Counted from the stretch's first letter, positions 14,444-23,013 are shown. The stretch is 42,935 nucleotides of DNA from Actinomadura kijaniata NBRC 14229 (GCF_001552175.1 NZ_BCQR01000106.1:1-42935); one strand, 5' to 3'. A program made the numbers and translations. Notes: generated from the letters alone by a model not told the origin.

Positions 14444-15904
14444 TCAGAACGGGTAGTGCGCCTGCTGGGTCGCCAGCGTCAGCCAGCGCGTGTTCGAGAA
14501 CGCCTCCAGGCCCCAGCGCCCCCCGAAGCGGCCGTAGCCCGACGCCTTGAAGCCGCCGAACGGCGCCTGCGGCTCGTCGCCCACCGACTGGTCGTTGACG
14601 TGCACGATCCCGGTCTTCAGGCGGCGCGCCACCCGCAGGCCGTGGGTGCCGTTCTCGGTGATGATCCCCGCGGTGAGGCCGTGTTCGGTGTCGTTGGCCT
14701 TGGCCACCGCCTCGTCGTCGGTCGCGAACGTGTCCACCACGCACACCGGCCCGAACGCCTCGCCCCGGTACAGGTCGGCCTCCGGCGGGACGTCCGCCAG
14801 CACCGTCGCCGGGTGCACCGCCCCGGCGGGCTCGCCGCCGCCCGTCACGACCGTCGCGCCCTTGTCCACCGCGTCCTTCACCAGCGCGGCGACCCGGCGC
14901 GCGGCGGCCGGGGAGACCAGCGGGCCGATCACCGTCGTGGGCTCGGTGGGGTCGCCGGACGGCAGCGCGGCGACCTTCGCCGCGAACCTTCGGGTGAACT
15001 CCTCCGCCAGCGACTCGTGCACCAGGACCCGGTCGCCCGACATGCAGATCTGCCCGGCGTTCATGAACACGCCGAACGTCGCCGCGTCCACCGCGTAGTC
15101 CACGTCCGCGTCGTCCAGCACGATGATCGCGTTCTTGCCGCCCAGCTCCAGCAGCGCGGGCTTCAGGTGCCGGGCGGCGTGCACGCCGATGATCCGCCCG
15201 ACCTCGGTGGAGCCGGTGAAGTTCACCGCCCGCACGCGCGGGTCGGCGATCAGCGCCTCGGCGACCTCGGCGGCGTCGGCCGGGTCGTTGGTGACCACGT
15301 TCAGCACGCCGTCCGGCAGGCCCGCGTCGCGCAGCACGTCGGCGACGAACAGCCCGCACGCCACCGGCGCGTCCTCGCTGGGCTTCATCACGACCGTGTT
15401 CCCGGCGGCCAGCGCGGCGGCCACCGAGCGGACGCCCAGGATGATCGGGGCGTTCCACGGGGAGAACGCCGCCACCACGCCCACCGGCTCGCGCACCGCC
15501 AGCCCGAGGACGCCCTCCTGCTGCGCGGTCAGCACCTCCCCGCGCGGCGCGGTGATCGCGGCGGCGGCCTCGCGGAGCATCCCGGCCGCCAGCATCACGT
15601 TGAACCCGGCCCACGGGCGCGTCCCACCGACCTCGGCCGCCATCAGCGCGATCGCCTGCTCGGCGCGCTCCTCCAGCAGGTCGGCGGCCCGCAGGAAGAG
15701 CGCGCGGCGGGCGGACGGGGACAGCGCCGCCCACTCCTCGAACGCGGCCGCGGCCGCGTCCACCGCCGCCGTGACGTCCTCGGGTCCGGCCGCCGCGACG
15801 GTCGCGTACACCTCGCCGGTCGCGGGGGAGACGTCCCGCGCCCGCCGTCCCGAACGGGCGGGCACGTCCTTGCCGCCGATCAGCAGCTCACGGTGGATGG
15901 CCAT
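14444..15904 (-). CDS. NAD(P)-dependent aldehyde dehydrogenase (benzaldehyde/vanillin dehydrogenase-like)
   Basis: This protein of about 486 residues has the full aldehyde dehydrogenase set. The cofactor-site region is SPWNAPIILGVRS followed by VMKPSEDAP and FTGSTEVGR. The general-base Glu is in LELGGKNAI, the catalytic Cys in NAGQICMSGDR, and the C-terminal motifs are FGPVC and PFGGFKASGYGRFGG. The family oxidises aldehydes to acids with NAD(P)+. I chose ATG 15904, which has AGGAG four bases upstream and begins MAIHRELLIGGKDVPARSG, over an ATG at 15934. A strong hairpin separates it from the peroxidase operon upstream, so it has its own promoter. Similarity to aromatic-aldehyde enzymes is a judgement from overall motifs. 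Confidence 0.95.
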   Translation of the reverse strand: MAIHRELLIGGKDVPARSGRRARDVSPATGEVYATVAAAGPEDVTAAVDAAAAAFEEWAALSPSARRALFLRAADLLEERAEQAIALMAAEVGGTRPWAGFNVMLAAGMLREAAAAITAPRGEVLTAQQEGVLGLAVREPVGVVAAFSPWNAPIILGVRSVAAALAAGNTVVMKPSEDAPVACGLFVADVLRDAGLPDGVLNVVTNDPADAAEVAEALIADPRVRAVNFTGSTEVGRIIGVHAARHLKPALLELGGKNAIIVLDDADVDYAVDAATFGVFMNAGQICMSGDRVLVHESLAEEFTRRFAAKVAALPSGDPTEPTTVIGPLVSPAAARRVAALVKDAVDKGATVVTGGGEPAGAVHPATVLADVPPEADLYRGEAFGPVCVVDTFATDDEAVAKANDTEHGLTAGIITENGTHGLRVARRLKTGIVHVNDQSVGDEPQAPFGGFKASGYGRFGGRWGLEAFSNTRWLTLATQQAHYPF

Positions 15905-15961
15905 GGGTCTCCTCACGAGGGTCGTCCTCCCCACAGCCTGTGGCCCGCGCCGACACCACCG

Positions 15962-15996
15962 CGCCCGTTCTTTCCACTGGGCGGAAAGAACGGGCG
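15962..15996 (-). terminator. Rho-independent-type terminator after the ahpD-like pair
   Basis: Two perfect 14-bp arms, CGCCCGTTCTTTCC (15962-15975) and GGAAAGAACGGGCG (15983-15996), enclose a 7-base loop. The hairpin starts 12 bases beyond the stop of the peroxidase gene at 16008. It lacks a strong U run, as is common in high-GC actinomycetes. Confidence 0.85.
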
Positions 15997-16007
15997 GCGG
16001 ATCGCGG

Positions 16008-16466
16008 TCAGAGCCGGTAGAACCCGGCCGGGATGTGGGCGGTGACGCCGATGCGGTTCCAGGCGTTGATGAGGGCGATGGCGGCGACGAGCGCGGCGAG
16101 CTGCTTCTCGTCGAAGTGCTCGGCGGCCTCGTTCCACACGTCGTCGGGGACGCCGTCCGGGTTGTCGGCGATGCGGGTGGCGGCCTCGGCCAGTGCCAGC
16201 GCCGCGCGCTCCTGGTCGGTGTAGAACGGCGCCTCGCGCCAGGCGGCGACCGACCACAGCCGCTCGTCGGTCTCCCCCTCCTTCCTGGCGTCGTGGGAGT
16301 GCATGTCCACGCACAGGGCGCAGCCGTTGATCTGGCTGACCCGCAGCTTCACCAGGTGCACGATCGTGTTCGGCAGCTCGCTGCGGTGCAGGAACCTGTC
16401 GACGCTCGCGAACCCCTGGTAGCCCTCCCCGATCAGCTCGGGGATGTTCGCCATACGGATCGACAC
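16008..16466 (-). CDS. Carboxymuconolactone decarboxylase / AhpD-like peroxidase (second of tandem pair)
   Basis: This protein of about 152 residues has the AhpD core: LRVSQINGCALCVDMHSHDA with the redox CxxC and following His, and the helix AAWREAPFYTDQERAALALA. AhpD-like proteins reduce peroxides through the Cys pair, using lipoyl or other thiol partners. GTG 16466 is the start because GAGGAG lies six bases upstream. It is 14 bases downstream of a close paralog with the same core, and most of the two proteins can be aligned without gaps. The pair ends in a hairpin terminator and is probably controlled by the Rrf2 protein at 17014. Confidence 0.93.
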   Translation of the reverse strand: MSIRMANIPELIGEGYQGFASVDRFLHRSELPNTIVHLVKLRVSQINGCALCVDMHSHDARKEGETDERLWSVAAWREAPFYTDQERAALALAEAATRIADNPDGVPDDVWNEAAEHFDEKQLAALVAAIALINAWNRIGVTAHIPAGFYRL

Positions 16467-16480
16467 GGTGTTCTCCTCTC

Positions 16481-16939
16481 TCAGGGGCGGTGGGAGCCCG
16501 CCGGGTTGCGCAGGGTGACGTTGATGCGGTTCCAGGCGTTGATGTTGGCGATGGCGGCGATCAGCGCGGCGAGCTGCTTCTCGTCGAAGTGGTCGGCGGC
16601 CTCGTCCCAGATCTCGTCGGGGACGCCGTCCGGGTCGTCGGCGATGCGGGTGGCGGCCTCGGCCAGCGCCAGCGCCGCGCGTTCCTCGTCGGTGTAGAAC
16701 GGCGCCTCGCGCCAGGCGGCCAGCGACCACAGCCGCTCGTCGCTCTCGCCCGCCTTCTTCAGGTCGTAGGCGTGCATGTCCACGCAGTACGCGCAGCCGT
16801 TGATCTGGCTGACCCGCAGCTTGAGCAGGTGCAGGAGCGTGTCCGGGAGAACGCCGCCGTGCAGGAACCGCTCGACGGCGAGGAAACCCTTGTAGGCGTC
16901 GGCGGCGTGGGTGGTGAAGGTGGTCATCCGTTTCTGCAT
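16481..16939 (-). CDS. Carboxymuconolactone decarboxylase / AhpD-like peroxidase (first of tandem pair)
   Basis: This 152-residue paralog of the next gene has the redox motif INGCAYCVDMHAYD and shares long stretches with it (AAWREAPFYTD, ERAALALAEAATRIAD, DEKQLAAL, INAWNRI). AGGAG six bases before ATG 16939 sets the start; a GTG three bases earlier is also possible. Divergence is greatest at both ends, which suggests tandem duplication followed by specialisation of the termini. Its promoter holds an inverted repeat that matches the site in front of the rrf2 gene, so both peroxidases are predicted to be one Rrf2-controlled transcript. Confidence 0.94.
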   Translation of the reverse strand: MQKRMTTFTTHAADAYKGFLAVERFLHGGVLPDTLLHLLKLRVSQINGCAYCVDMHAYDLKKAGESDERLWSLAAWREAPFYTDEERAALALAEAATRIADDPDGVPDEIWDEAADHFDEKQLAALIAAIANINAWNRINVTLRNPAGSHRP

Positions 16940-16953
16940 CACGGTCTCCTAAT

Positions 16954-16975
16954 TGGATATTCAGTATCCAGATTG
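16954..16975 (-). promoter_or_regulatory. Predicted Rrf2 operator in the ahpD-pair promoter
   Basis: The plus strand has TGGATA (16954-16959) and TATCCA (16965-16970) as perfect arms around five bases, just upstream of the ribosome site. Read on the minus strand, this 22-base segment matches the segment at 17513-17492 in front of the rrf2 gene at 16 of 22 positions. The shared core is GAYACYKAAYATC preceded by CAATCT. Two matching boxes at the regulator and its neighbour support a common operator. Confidence 0.7.
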
Positions 16976-17013
16976 AGGGCCCGCGAAGGGCCGGGGTGGT
17001 CGGGGAGCGGAGA

Positions 17014-17481
17014 TCAGACCCGCGCGCGGTACCGCTCGGGGAGGTCGGGGGCGGCGCGGGCGACCTGGTCCCGGATGTCGGCGAGGGTCTGATCGGCCAG
17101 GGCGCGGCGCCAGGCGGTCTCGGCCCGGCGGAACGCCGTGTTGATCTGGCAGGGGGAGTCGAACATCGACGCGGGCGTCGTCGCGCCGAGCCCGCGCTGC
17201 CGGATCTCGGTGCACTGGAAGGCCGGGTCGGGCCCCTCGATCGCCGTGACGACGTCCATCAACGTGATCTTCTCCAGCGGCCGGGCCAGCCGGAAGCCGC
17301 CCCGGGCCCCCGCGGTCGAGGTGGCGACGCCCGCCTTGACCAGGGCCTGGAGCTGCTTGTTCAGATACGGCGCGGGAAGGTCGTAGGCGGCCGCCAGCCG
17401 GGCCGTCGAGACCGGCCTGCCGTCGTCCAGCCAGTCGAGGAGCAGGCAGACGTGCGCCGCCCACTCGACTCCCTCGCTCAT
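17014..17481 (-). CDS. Rrf2 family transcriptional regulator
   Basis: This protein of about 155 residues starts with an Rrf2 winged helix (GVEWAAHVCLLLDWLDDGRP, then PAPYLNKQLQALVKAGVATS and the wing GARGGFRLARP). The LMDVVTAIEG and Cys-containing region follows (AFQCTEIRQRGLG through MFDSPCQIN). Two Cys are visible rather than the three of classical Fe-S IscR/NsrR, so redox sensing by thiols or a cluster is open. I prefer ATG 17481 because TAGGTT lies exactly six bases upstream, giving a leaderless transcript; ATG 17487 overlaps that spacer. The upstream gene's stop at 17498 lies inside the operator. Confidence 0.93.
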   Translation of the reverse strand: MSEGVEWAAHVCLLLDWLDDGRPVSTARLAAAYDLPAPYLNKQLQALVKAGVATSTAGARGGFRLARPLEKITLMDVVTAIEGPDPAFQCTEIRQRGLGATTPASMFDSPCQINTAFRRAETAWRRALADQTLADIRDQVARAAPDLPERYRARV

Positions 17482-17487
17482 CCGCAT

Positions 17488-17513
17488 AACCTAGATGTTA
17501 GGTGTCTAGATTG
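17488..17513 (-). promoter_or_regulatory. Leaderless rrf2 promoter with autoregulatory Rrf2 box
   Basis: On the minus strand the -10 TAGGTT (17493-17488) sits six bases before ATG 17481. Overlapping its upstream edge is an inverted repeat with arms CTAGA and TCTAG (17491-17509), which matches the box in front of the ahpD pair. The box also covers the last codons and the TAA stop (17498-17500) of the AfsR-like gene. Operator, promoter and coding end are therefore superimposed. Confidence 0.65.
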
Positions 17514-20503
17514 GCCGACGCAAGCCGGGCGCGGATCCGGTCGACGTCGCCGCGCTCGGCGGGCGGCAGCGGCGCGCCCGTCCCCTCCCGCAGCGCGGTC
17601 GCCTCCGCCAGCAGCGCGGCGGCCCGCGCCAGGTCCCCCAGCAGGGAGTACGCCCCGGCCAGCCCCTCCTTCGCCAGCGCCACCGCGCGCGGGTCACCGG
17701 TCGCCTCGGCGGCCCGCAGCCCCTCGGAGTGCAGGTCGAGCGCCGCCTTCCCGTCCCCGCGCTGCTCGGCGACGAACCCCAGCTCCGCCAGCGTGAACGC
17801 CGTCCCCGCCGTCCCGTCCACCGACCGCAGCCACTCCAGCCAGGGCCGCAGCAGCGTCTCGGCGGCGTCCAGGTCGCCGCGCCGCCGCGCCACCAGCGCC
17901 AGCCCGACCGCCGCGAACTCCTCGGCGGTCTTGCCCGAATGCGCCACCCCCAGCTTCAGGGCGCGTTCATGCAGGTCATGGGCCTCGTCGAGGTCGTCGC
18001 GCAGCAGCGCCAGCCGGCCGAGGTGCGACAGCTTGAACGACACGTCCGTCCACAGCCCGAGCTCCTCGGTGATCCGCAGCTCCTCGCGCCGCAGCCGGAC
18101 GGCCCGCTCCAGGTCGCCGACCGTCTCGGCGTGCCGGGAGAGCGCGTCGGTCGCCTCCTGCCGCCCCCAGTCGTCGCCGAGCTCGGTGAACAGCGCCAGC
18201 GCGCGTTCCCCGTGGTCGCGCAGCATGGTCAGGTCCCCGTGCATGATGACGATCTTGGCGAGGACGGCGAGCGCGGCGGCCTCGCCCCACCGGTCCCCGC
18301 ACGCGCGGAACGTCTCCAGGCACTCGCGCGTCCGCGCCTCGTTGGCGGCCAGGTCGCCGTAGTGCCAGTGCAGGAACGTCAGCAACCACTGCGCCCGCGC
18401 GCGGGGCAGCGGGTCCCCGCCCGCCGGGAACGCCGCCAGCGCCGCCCGCGTCAGCTCCTCCGGATCGCCGATGCCCAGGGAGATCGTCATCCCGGCGTGC
18501 CAGGCCCCGGCCACCGCGCGTTCGGTGGGGGAGCCGCCCGGCCGCGTCAGCGCGTGCGCCAGGGAACGGCGCGCCTCGTTGAACCGGCCCCGCAGATGCC
18601 AGTACCAGCCCAGCGCGTTCACCAGCCGCAGCGGCTCGTCGCCGTGTTCCAGCGCGAGGCGCAGGTTGGCGGACTCACGGTCCAGGCGCGTCAGCCAGTC
18701 GCGCTGCTCGGGGCCGTGCAGGAGGGCGCGTTCGGCGAGGCCGGTGTAGTAGCGCGCGTGGCGGCGCCGGTACTCGTCCTCCTCCCCGGCCTCGCGCAGC
18801 CGCTCCAGGCAGTACGCCGCCACCGACTCCAGCAGCCGGTACCGCCCGTCCGCCCGCGCCACCAGCGAACGGTCCACCAGCCGCGGCAGCACCTCCAGGT
18901 CGGCCCCGCTCACCGCCTCGGCGGCGTCGAGCGTGCAGCCGTCGGCGTGCACCGCCAGCCGCCGCAGCACCGCGCGCTCGGGCTCGGGCAGCGGCTCCCA
19001 GCTCCAGTCGATCATCGCGCGGAGGGTGCGCTGCCGGGCCGGGCCACCGCGCTTGCCCGCGTTCAGCAGCCGGAACCGGTCGTCGAGCCGCGCGGCCAGC
19101 TCGTGCACGCCGAGCGCCCGCACCCGCGTCGCGGCCAGCTCCAGCGCGAGCGGCAGCCCGTCCAGCCGGCGGCAGATCGCCGCGACCGGCGCGGCGGTGC
19201 CGGCGTCCAGCGCGAACCCCGGCGACGCGGCGGCGGCCCGCGCCACGAACAGCCGCACCGCGCTGTAGGTCCGCAGCGTCTCCGGCGCGATGTCGGCCCC
19301 CGGCAGGTGCAGCGGCCGCACGGCCCGGACGTGCTCGGCGGAGACCCCCAGCGGCTCCTGCGAGGTCGCGAGGACCCGCAGCCCCGGCGCGGCGGCCAGC
19401 AGCCGTTCCACCAGCTCGGCGACCTCGTCGACCACGTGCTCGCAGTTGTCCAGCACCAGCAGCGCCCGCTGGTCGCGCAGCGCGTCGCCGAGCCCCCGCG
19501 CCGAGCCGTCGCGCACCTCCAGCGTCGCGGCGACCACCTCGACGGGCTCGGCGTTCGACGCGGCCAGCTCCACCAGCCACACCCCGTCGGGGAACGCCAT
19601 CCCCGCCGCGACCTCCAGCGCCAGCCGCGTCTTGCCGACCCCGCCCGGCCCGGTGAGCGTGACCAGGCGTTCGGCGTCCAGCAGCGCGCGGGTCGCGGCG
19701 ACCTCCTCGTCCCGCCCGATCAGCTCCCCGGACACGGCGGGCAGGTTGCCGCGCGCCCGCCGCGGCGGGGCCAGCGACGGCGACTGCTCCAGGATCGCCT
19801 GGTGCAGCGCGGCCAGCCCGGGCCCCGGATCGAGCCCGAGCTCCTCGGCCAGCCGCTCCCGGACGTCGGCGTAGCCCGCCAGCGCCTCGCTCTGCCGCCC
19901 CGCCCGGTACAGCGCGAGCAGGTGCGCGGCGCGCAGGCGCTCCCGCAGCGGATGCCGCGCGACGGCCTCGGCCAGCTCGTCGGCCAGCACGGCGTGCTCG
20001 CCCAGTTCGAGCCGGGCCTCGGCGTGCTCCTCCAGCGCCGTCAGCCGCTGCTCCTCCAGGTGCGCGATCACCGGCTGCGCGAACGGCAGGTCCGCGAAGT
20101 CCGCGAACGCGGGCCCCCGCCACAGCCCCAGCGCCTCCGCCAGCAGTCCCGCCCGCGCCCCCGGGTCCCCGGCCTCGCGCGCCCGCGCGACCAGCGCCGC
20201 GAACCGTCCCGCGTCCACCGCCTCCGGATCGACGTCCAGCGCGTACCCCGGCGGCCGCGCCACGACCAGGGACCGGTCGCCGAGCGCCGACCGCAGCTGC
20301 GACACCCGCGCCTGGAGCGTCCCGACCGGGTTGCGCGGCGGCCGGTCACCCCACAGGTCCTCGACCAGGCGGTCCACCGACACCGGCCGTCCCGGCGTGA
20401 TCAGCAGGTCGGCCAGCAGGGCCCGCACCTTCGCCTCGCGCACCGCGACCGGCGAGCCCCCGACCGACCAGACCGCCAACGGCCCCAGCACCCCGAAACG
20501 CAC
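17498..20503 (-). CDS. AfsR/SARP-type regulator: OmpR-like DNA-binding, BTAD, NB-ARC ATPase, TPR
   Basis: This is a regulator of 1001 residues. Domains in order: winged helix of the OmpR/SARP type (MRFGVLGPLAVWSVGG through PVGTLQARVSQLRSALGD, 1-95); bacterial transcriptional activator domain (about 98-245: EALGLWRGPAFADFADLPFA, LLALYRAGRQSEALAGYADV); STAND/NB-ARC ATPase with P-loop TGPGGVGKTR and Walker B LLVLDNCEHVVDEV; and a C-terminal TPR array. AfsR-like proteins activate secondary metabolism. The GTG start at 20503 is six bases after a TAGGCT -10 box, so the transcript is probably leaderless. It is divergent from the imine-reductase-like gene and MFS exporter, which are plausible targets by position. 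Confidence 0.95.
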   Translation of the reverse strand: MRFGVLGPLAVWSVGGSPVAVREAKVRALLADLLITPGRPVSVDRLVEDLWGDRPPRNPVGTLQARVSQLRSALGDRSLVVARPPGYALDVDPEAVDAGRFAALVARAREAGDPGARAGLLAEALGLWRGPAFADFADLPFAQPVIAHLEEQRLTALEEHAEARLELGEHAVLADELAEAVARHPLRERLRAAHLLALYRAGRQSEALAGYADVRERLAEELGLDPGPGLAALHQAILEQSPSLAPPRRARGNLPAVSGELIGRDEEVAATRALLDAERLVTLTGPGGVGKTRLALEVAAGMAFPDGVWLVELAASNAEPVEVVAATLEVRDGSARGLGDALRDQRALLVLDNCEHVVDEVAELVERLLAAAPGLRVLATSQEPLGVSAEHVRAVRPLHLPGADIAPETLRTYSAVRLFVARAAAASPGFALDAGTAAPVAAICRRLDGLPLALELAATRVRALGVHELAARLDDRFRLLNAGKRGGPARQRTLRAMIDWSWEPLPEPERAVLRRLAVHADGCTLDAAEAVSGADLEVLPRLVDRSLVARADGRYRLLESVAAYCLERLREAGEEDEYRRRHARYYTGLAERALLHGPEQRDWLTRLDRESANLRLALEHGDEPLRLVNALGWYWHLRGRFNEARRSLAHALTRPGGSPTERAVAGAWHAGMTISLGIGDPEELTRAALAAFPAGGDPLPRARAQWLLTFLHWHYGDLAANEARTRECLETFRACGDRWGEAAALAVLAKIVIMHGDLTMLRDHGERALALFTELGDDWGRQEATDALSRHAETVGDLERAVRLRREELRITEELGLWTDVSFKLSHLGRLALLRDDLDEAHDLHERALKLGVAHSGKTAEEFAAVGLALVARRRGDLDAAETLLRPWLEWLRSVDGTAGTAFTLAELGFVAEQRGDGKAALDLHSEGLRAAEATGDPRAVALAKEGLAGAYSLLGDLARAAALLAEATALREGTGAPLPPAERGDVDRIRARLASANLDT

Positions 20504-20600
20504 CGCGCCAGCCTAACCGTGGCGCGCCCGTAGCTGACCCGAAGAGCCTCCGTAGCGCCCTCGCCGAAGGTGGAGCCACCGAACAACGAAGGAGCACACC

Positions 20601-21491
20601 ATGTCGGAGAAGAAGCACGTCGCGGTGGTCGGCCTCGGCCCGATGGGCGCGACGATGGCCGAGACGTTCCTGAAGGCGGGCCACCCCGTCACCGTGTGGA
20701 ACCGCACCGCGAGCAAGGCCGACGCCCTGGTCGCCCAGGGCGCGACCCTGGCCCCGTCCGCCGCCGCGGCCGTCGCCGCCGCCGACCTGACGGTCATCAG
20801 CCAGACCGACTACAAGGCGATGTACGCCTCGTTCGGCGACCCGGGCGACGCGCTGCGCGGCCGGGTCCTGGTCAATCTCAGCTCCGGTTCCCCCGCCGAA
20901 CTGCGCGAGGCCGCCATCTGGGCCGAACGGCACGGCGCGACCCTCCTCACCGGCGGGATCATGGTGCCGCCGCCCGGCATCGGCCAGCCCGGCGCCTACG
21001 TCCACTACAGCGGTCCCGAGGAGGCCCTGGACGAGCACCGCGCGACGCTCGCCGTCCTCGCCGAGCCGGTGCACCAGGGCGCGGACCACGGTCTGGCGAT
21101 GGCGTTCTACCAGGCCGAGCTGTACGTGTTCTGGTCCACGCTGACCGCCTACATGCACTCGGTGGGGATGCTCACCGGATACGGGGCGAAGCCGGGGGCG
21201 CTGCGGCGGTTCACCGCCAAGATGCTGACCGACCTCGCCGGGGACGGCCCGATGGGCTTCGTCGGCCACCTCACCCGGGAGATCGAGACCGGCGAGTACG
21301 AGTACGCGGAGAACACGCTGCGGATGCAGGCGGTCGGCATGGACCACATCGTCGAGACCAGCGAGGACGCCGGGGTGGACACGACCGTCCCGAAGGCGCT
21401 GCGCGACCTGTTCTGGCGCCCGGTGCACGAGATCGGCGAGGAGACCGGCCTCGGCTCGGTCTACGAGGCCATCCGCAAGCCGCAGGGCTGA
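20601..21491 (+). CDS. NAD(P)-dependent oxidoreductase, imine reductase-like
   Basis: This 296-residue enzyme has an N-terminal Rossmann fold: VAVVGLGPMGATMAETFLKA, with VTVWNRTASKAD marking NADPH preference. The long interdomain helix and helical C-terminal domain (QAELYVFWSTLTAYMHSVGM, LTREIETGEYEYAENTLRMQ) match the imine reductase-like branch of the 6-phosphogluconate/beta-hydroxyacid dehydrogenase superfamily. These enzymes reduce cyclic imines or related carbonyls and often sit in natural-product loci. AAGGAG upstream of ATG 20601 fixes the start. It is divergent from the AfsR-like regulator and followed by a strong terminator, so it is a single-gene transcript. Confidence 0.92.
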   Translation: MSEKKHVAVVGLGPMGATMAETFLKAGHPVTVWNRTASKADALVAQGATLAPSAAAAVAAADLTVISQTDYKAMYASFGDPGDALRGRVLVNLSSGSPAELREAAIWAERHGATLLTGGIMVPPPGIGQPGAYVHYSGPEEALDEHRATLAVLAEPVHQGADHGLAMAFYQAELYVFWSTLTAYMHSVGMLTGYGAKPGALRRFTAKMLTDLAGDGPMGFVGHLTREIETGEYEYAENTLRMQAVGMDHIVETSEDAGVDTTVPKALRDLFWRPVHEIGEETGLGSVYEAIRKPQG

Positions 21492-21500
21492 CCGGCCCAA

Positions 21501-21536
21501 CCCTCCGGTCCCCGGACGCGCCCGGGGACCGGAGGG
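21501..21536 (+). terminator. Strong hairpin terminator after the imine-reductase-like gene
   Basis: Perfect 15-bp arms, CCCTCCGGTCCCCGG (21501-21515) and CCGGGGACCGGAGGG (21522-21536), surround a six-base loop, starting ten bases after the stop codon. The hairpin separates this gene from the MFS gene that follows 124 bases later. Confidence 0.88.
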
Positions 21537-21659
21537 AAACACAGGTGCCCCGCAACCCCGCCCGTCACAACGGGGTTCCGAACAGCACGCAACCCGGCCG
21601 GAACCGAATCCCAACGCCCCCCTCCGAAGCTGGGATCCACCGCGCCAGAGGAGCCCCCC

Positions 21660-22988
21660 ATGACGATCGCCCTTCCCCTCGCCGTGCCCGTGCCCGTCGC
21701 CGGGCCGGTGCGGTCCCGGTGGGCGTTGCCGCTGCTGCTGTCCGCCGTGTTCATGACGACGCTGGACTTCTTCATCGTCAACGTCGCGCTGCCGTCCGCC
21801 CGCCGCGACCTGGGCCTCGGCCCGAGCCTGACGCAGCTGACCGCCGCCTCCTACGGGCTGGCCTACGCCGCGTTCCTGGTGGTGGCGGGGCGGCTGGGCG
21901 ACCGCTACGGGCGGCGGCGCGTCTTCGGGATCGGGCTGGCGCTGTTCACCGCGGCGTCGGCGGCGTGCGGGCTGGCCCCGACCGGCGCCGCGCTCGTCGC
22001 GGCCCGCACCGCGCAGGGCGTCGCCGCCGCCCTGCTGGCCCCGCAGGTCCTGGCCCTGCTCGGAACGCTGTACCCGGGCGCGGAACGAACGCGCGCCTTC
22101 GGCTGGTACGGGACGGCGGTGGGGCTGGCCGGGGTGAGCGGGCAGGCGCTCGGGGGACTGCTGATCGCCACCGGGCCGGGCTGGCGGACCTGCTTCCTGG
22201 TGAACGTCCCGGTCGGGCTGGCGGCGTTGCTGGGACTGCGGCGGGCGGTGCCCGAGTCGTTCGGCACGGCCCGGCCGCTCGACCTGCCCGGCGCGGCGCT
22301 CCTGGCGGCGGGCCTGGCGCTGGCGGTGCTGCCGTTCACCGCGCCGGAGTGGTGGCCCGTCGCCCTGCTGGCCGCGCCCGCCCTGGCCGCGTTCGCGGTG
22401 CGGCAGCGCCGCGTCGCCGACCCGCTGCTGGAGCTGGCGCTGCTGCGCGACGGCGGGTTCGCGGCGGGACTGGCCGCCGTGGCGCTGCTGTTCGCGACGT
22501 CGGCGGGCCTGTCGTTCGCGCTGTCGCTGGCCCTCCAGGACCGGCACGGCCTCTCCCCGCTGACCGCCGGGCTGATCTTCACGGCGCTCAACGCGGGCTT
22601 CGTGCTGGCGGCCCCGCTCGCCCGCCGCCTGCCCGAACGCCGCGCCCCGGCCCTCGGCGCGCTCGTGCTCGCGTCCGGCCTGGCACTGCTGCCCGCCGCC
22701 GACGACCCGTTCCACCTCCCGCCCGGCCTGCTGCTGGCCGGGGCCGGGATGGGCCTCACGATGGCCCCGCTGATCTCGACGGCCCTCGCCCGCGTCGCCC
22801 CCGGCTCCTCCGGCCAGGCGTCGGGCCTGCTCGGCACCGTCCAGGAACTCGGCGGCGTCCTCGGCGTCGCCGCCACCGGAACGGCGCTGTCCGCGCCGGG
22901 ACACGGCCTCGCGGTGCCGCTGGCGCTCGCGCTGGCGCTGCTGGTCCTCGTCCTCCGGGTGAACGGCCGCACGGCCGTTCGCGTATGA
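21660..22988 (+). CDS. MFS transporter, EmrB/QacA-type drug exporter
   Basis: This is a membrane protein of 442 residues. The first helix region includes LPLLLSAVFMTTLDFFIVNV, with the DHA2-like motif D1 (LDFFIVNVALP). Motif A is GRLGDRYGRRRVFG and motif C-like segments are GLAGVSGQALGGLLI. About twelve to fourteen hydrophobic segments alternate to the C-terminus. Family members are proton-coupled exporters of drugs or metabolites. It is followed after 25 bases by glutamate dehydrogenase in the same direction, and the two may share a transcript. The AfsR-like regulator and reductase upstream suggest a link to a small molecule. The substrate is unknown. Confidence 0.93.
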   Translation: MTIALPLAVPVPVAGPVRSRWALPLLLSAVFMTTLDFFIVNVALPSARRDLGLGPSLTQLTAASYGLAYAAFLVVAGRLGDRYGRRRVFGIGLALFTAASAACGLAPTGAALVAARTAQGVAAALLAPQVLALLGTLYPGAERTRAFGWYGTAVGLAGVSGQALGGLLIATGPGWRTCFLVNVPVGLAALLGLRRAVPESFGTARPLDLPGAALLAAGLALAVLPFTAPEWWPVALLAAPALAAFAVRQRRVADPLLELALLRDGGFAAGLAAVALLFATSAGLSFALSLALQDRHGLSPLTAGLIFTALNAGFVLAAPLARRLPERRAPALGALVLASGLALLPAADDPFHLPPGLLLAGAGMGLTMAPLISTALARVAPGSSGQASGLLGTVQELGGVLGVAATGTALSAPGHGLAVPLALALALLVLVLRVNGRTAVRV

Positions 22989-23013
22989 ACCCACAGCCAA
23001 CGAAGGGAACACC

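Noticed and set aside
17729..20533. 934-residue open frame on the + strand opposite the AfsR-like regulator
   Set aside because: Arg/Gln/Pro/His-rich composition and no motifs; the minus strand carries a complete multi-domain protein.
20346..23012. 888-residue open frame on the - strand across the reductase and MFS genes
   Set aside because: Low-complexity Gln/Arg/Gly composition antisense to two good genes and their hairpin terminator.
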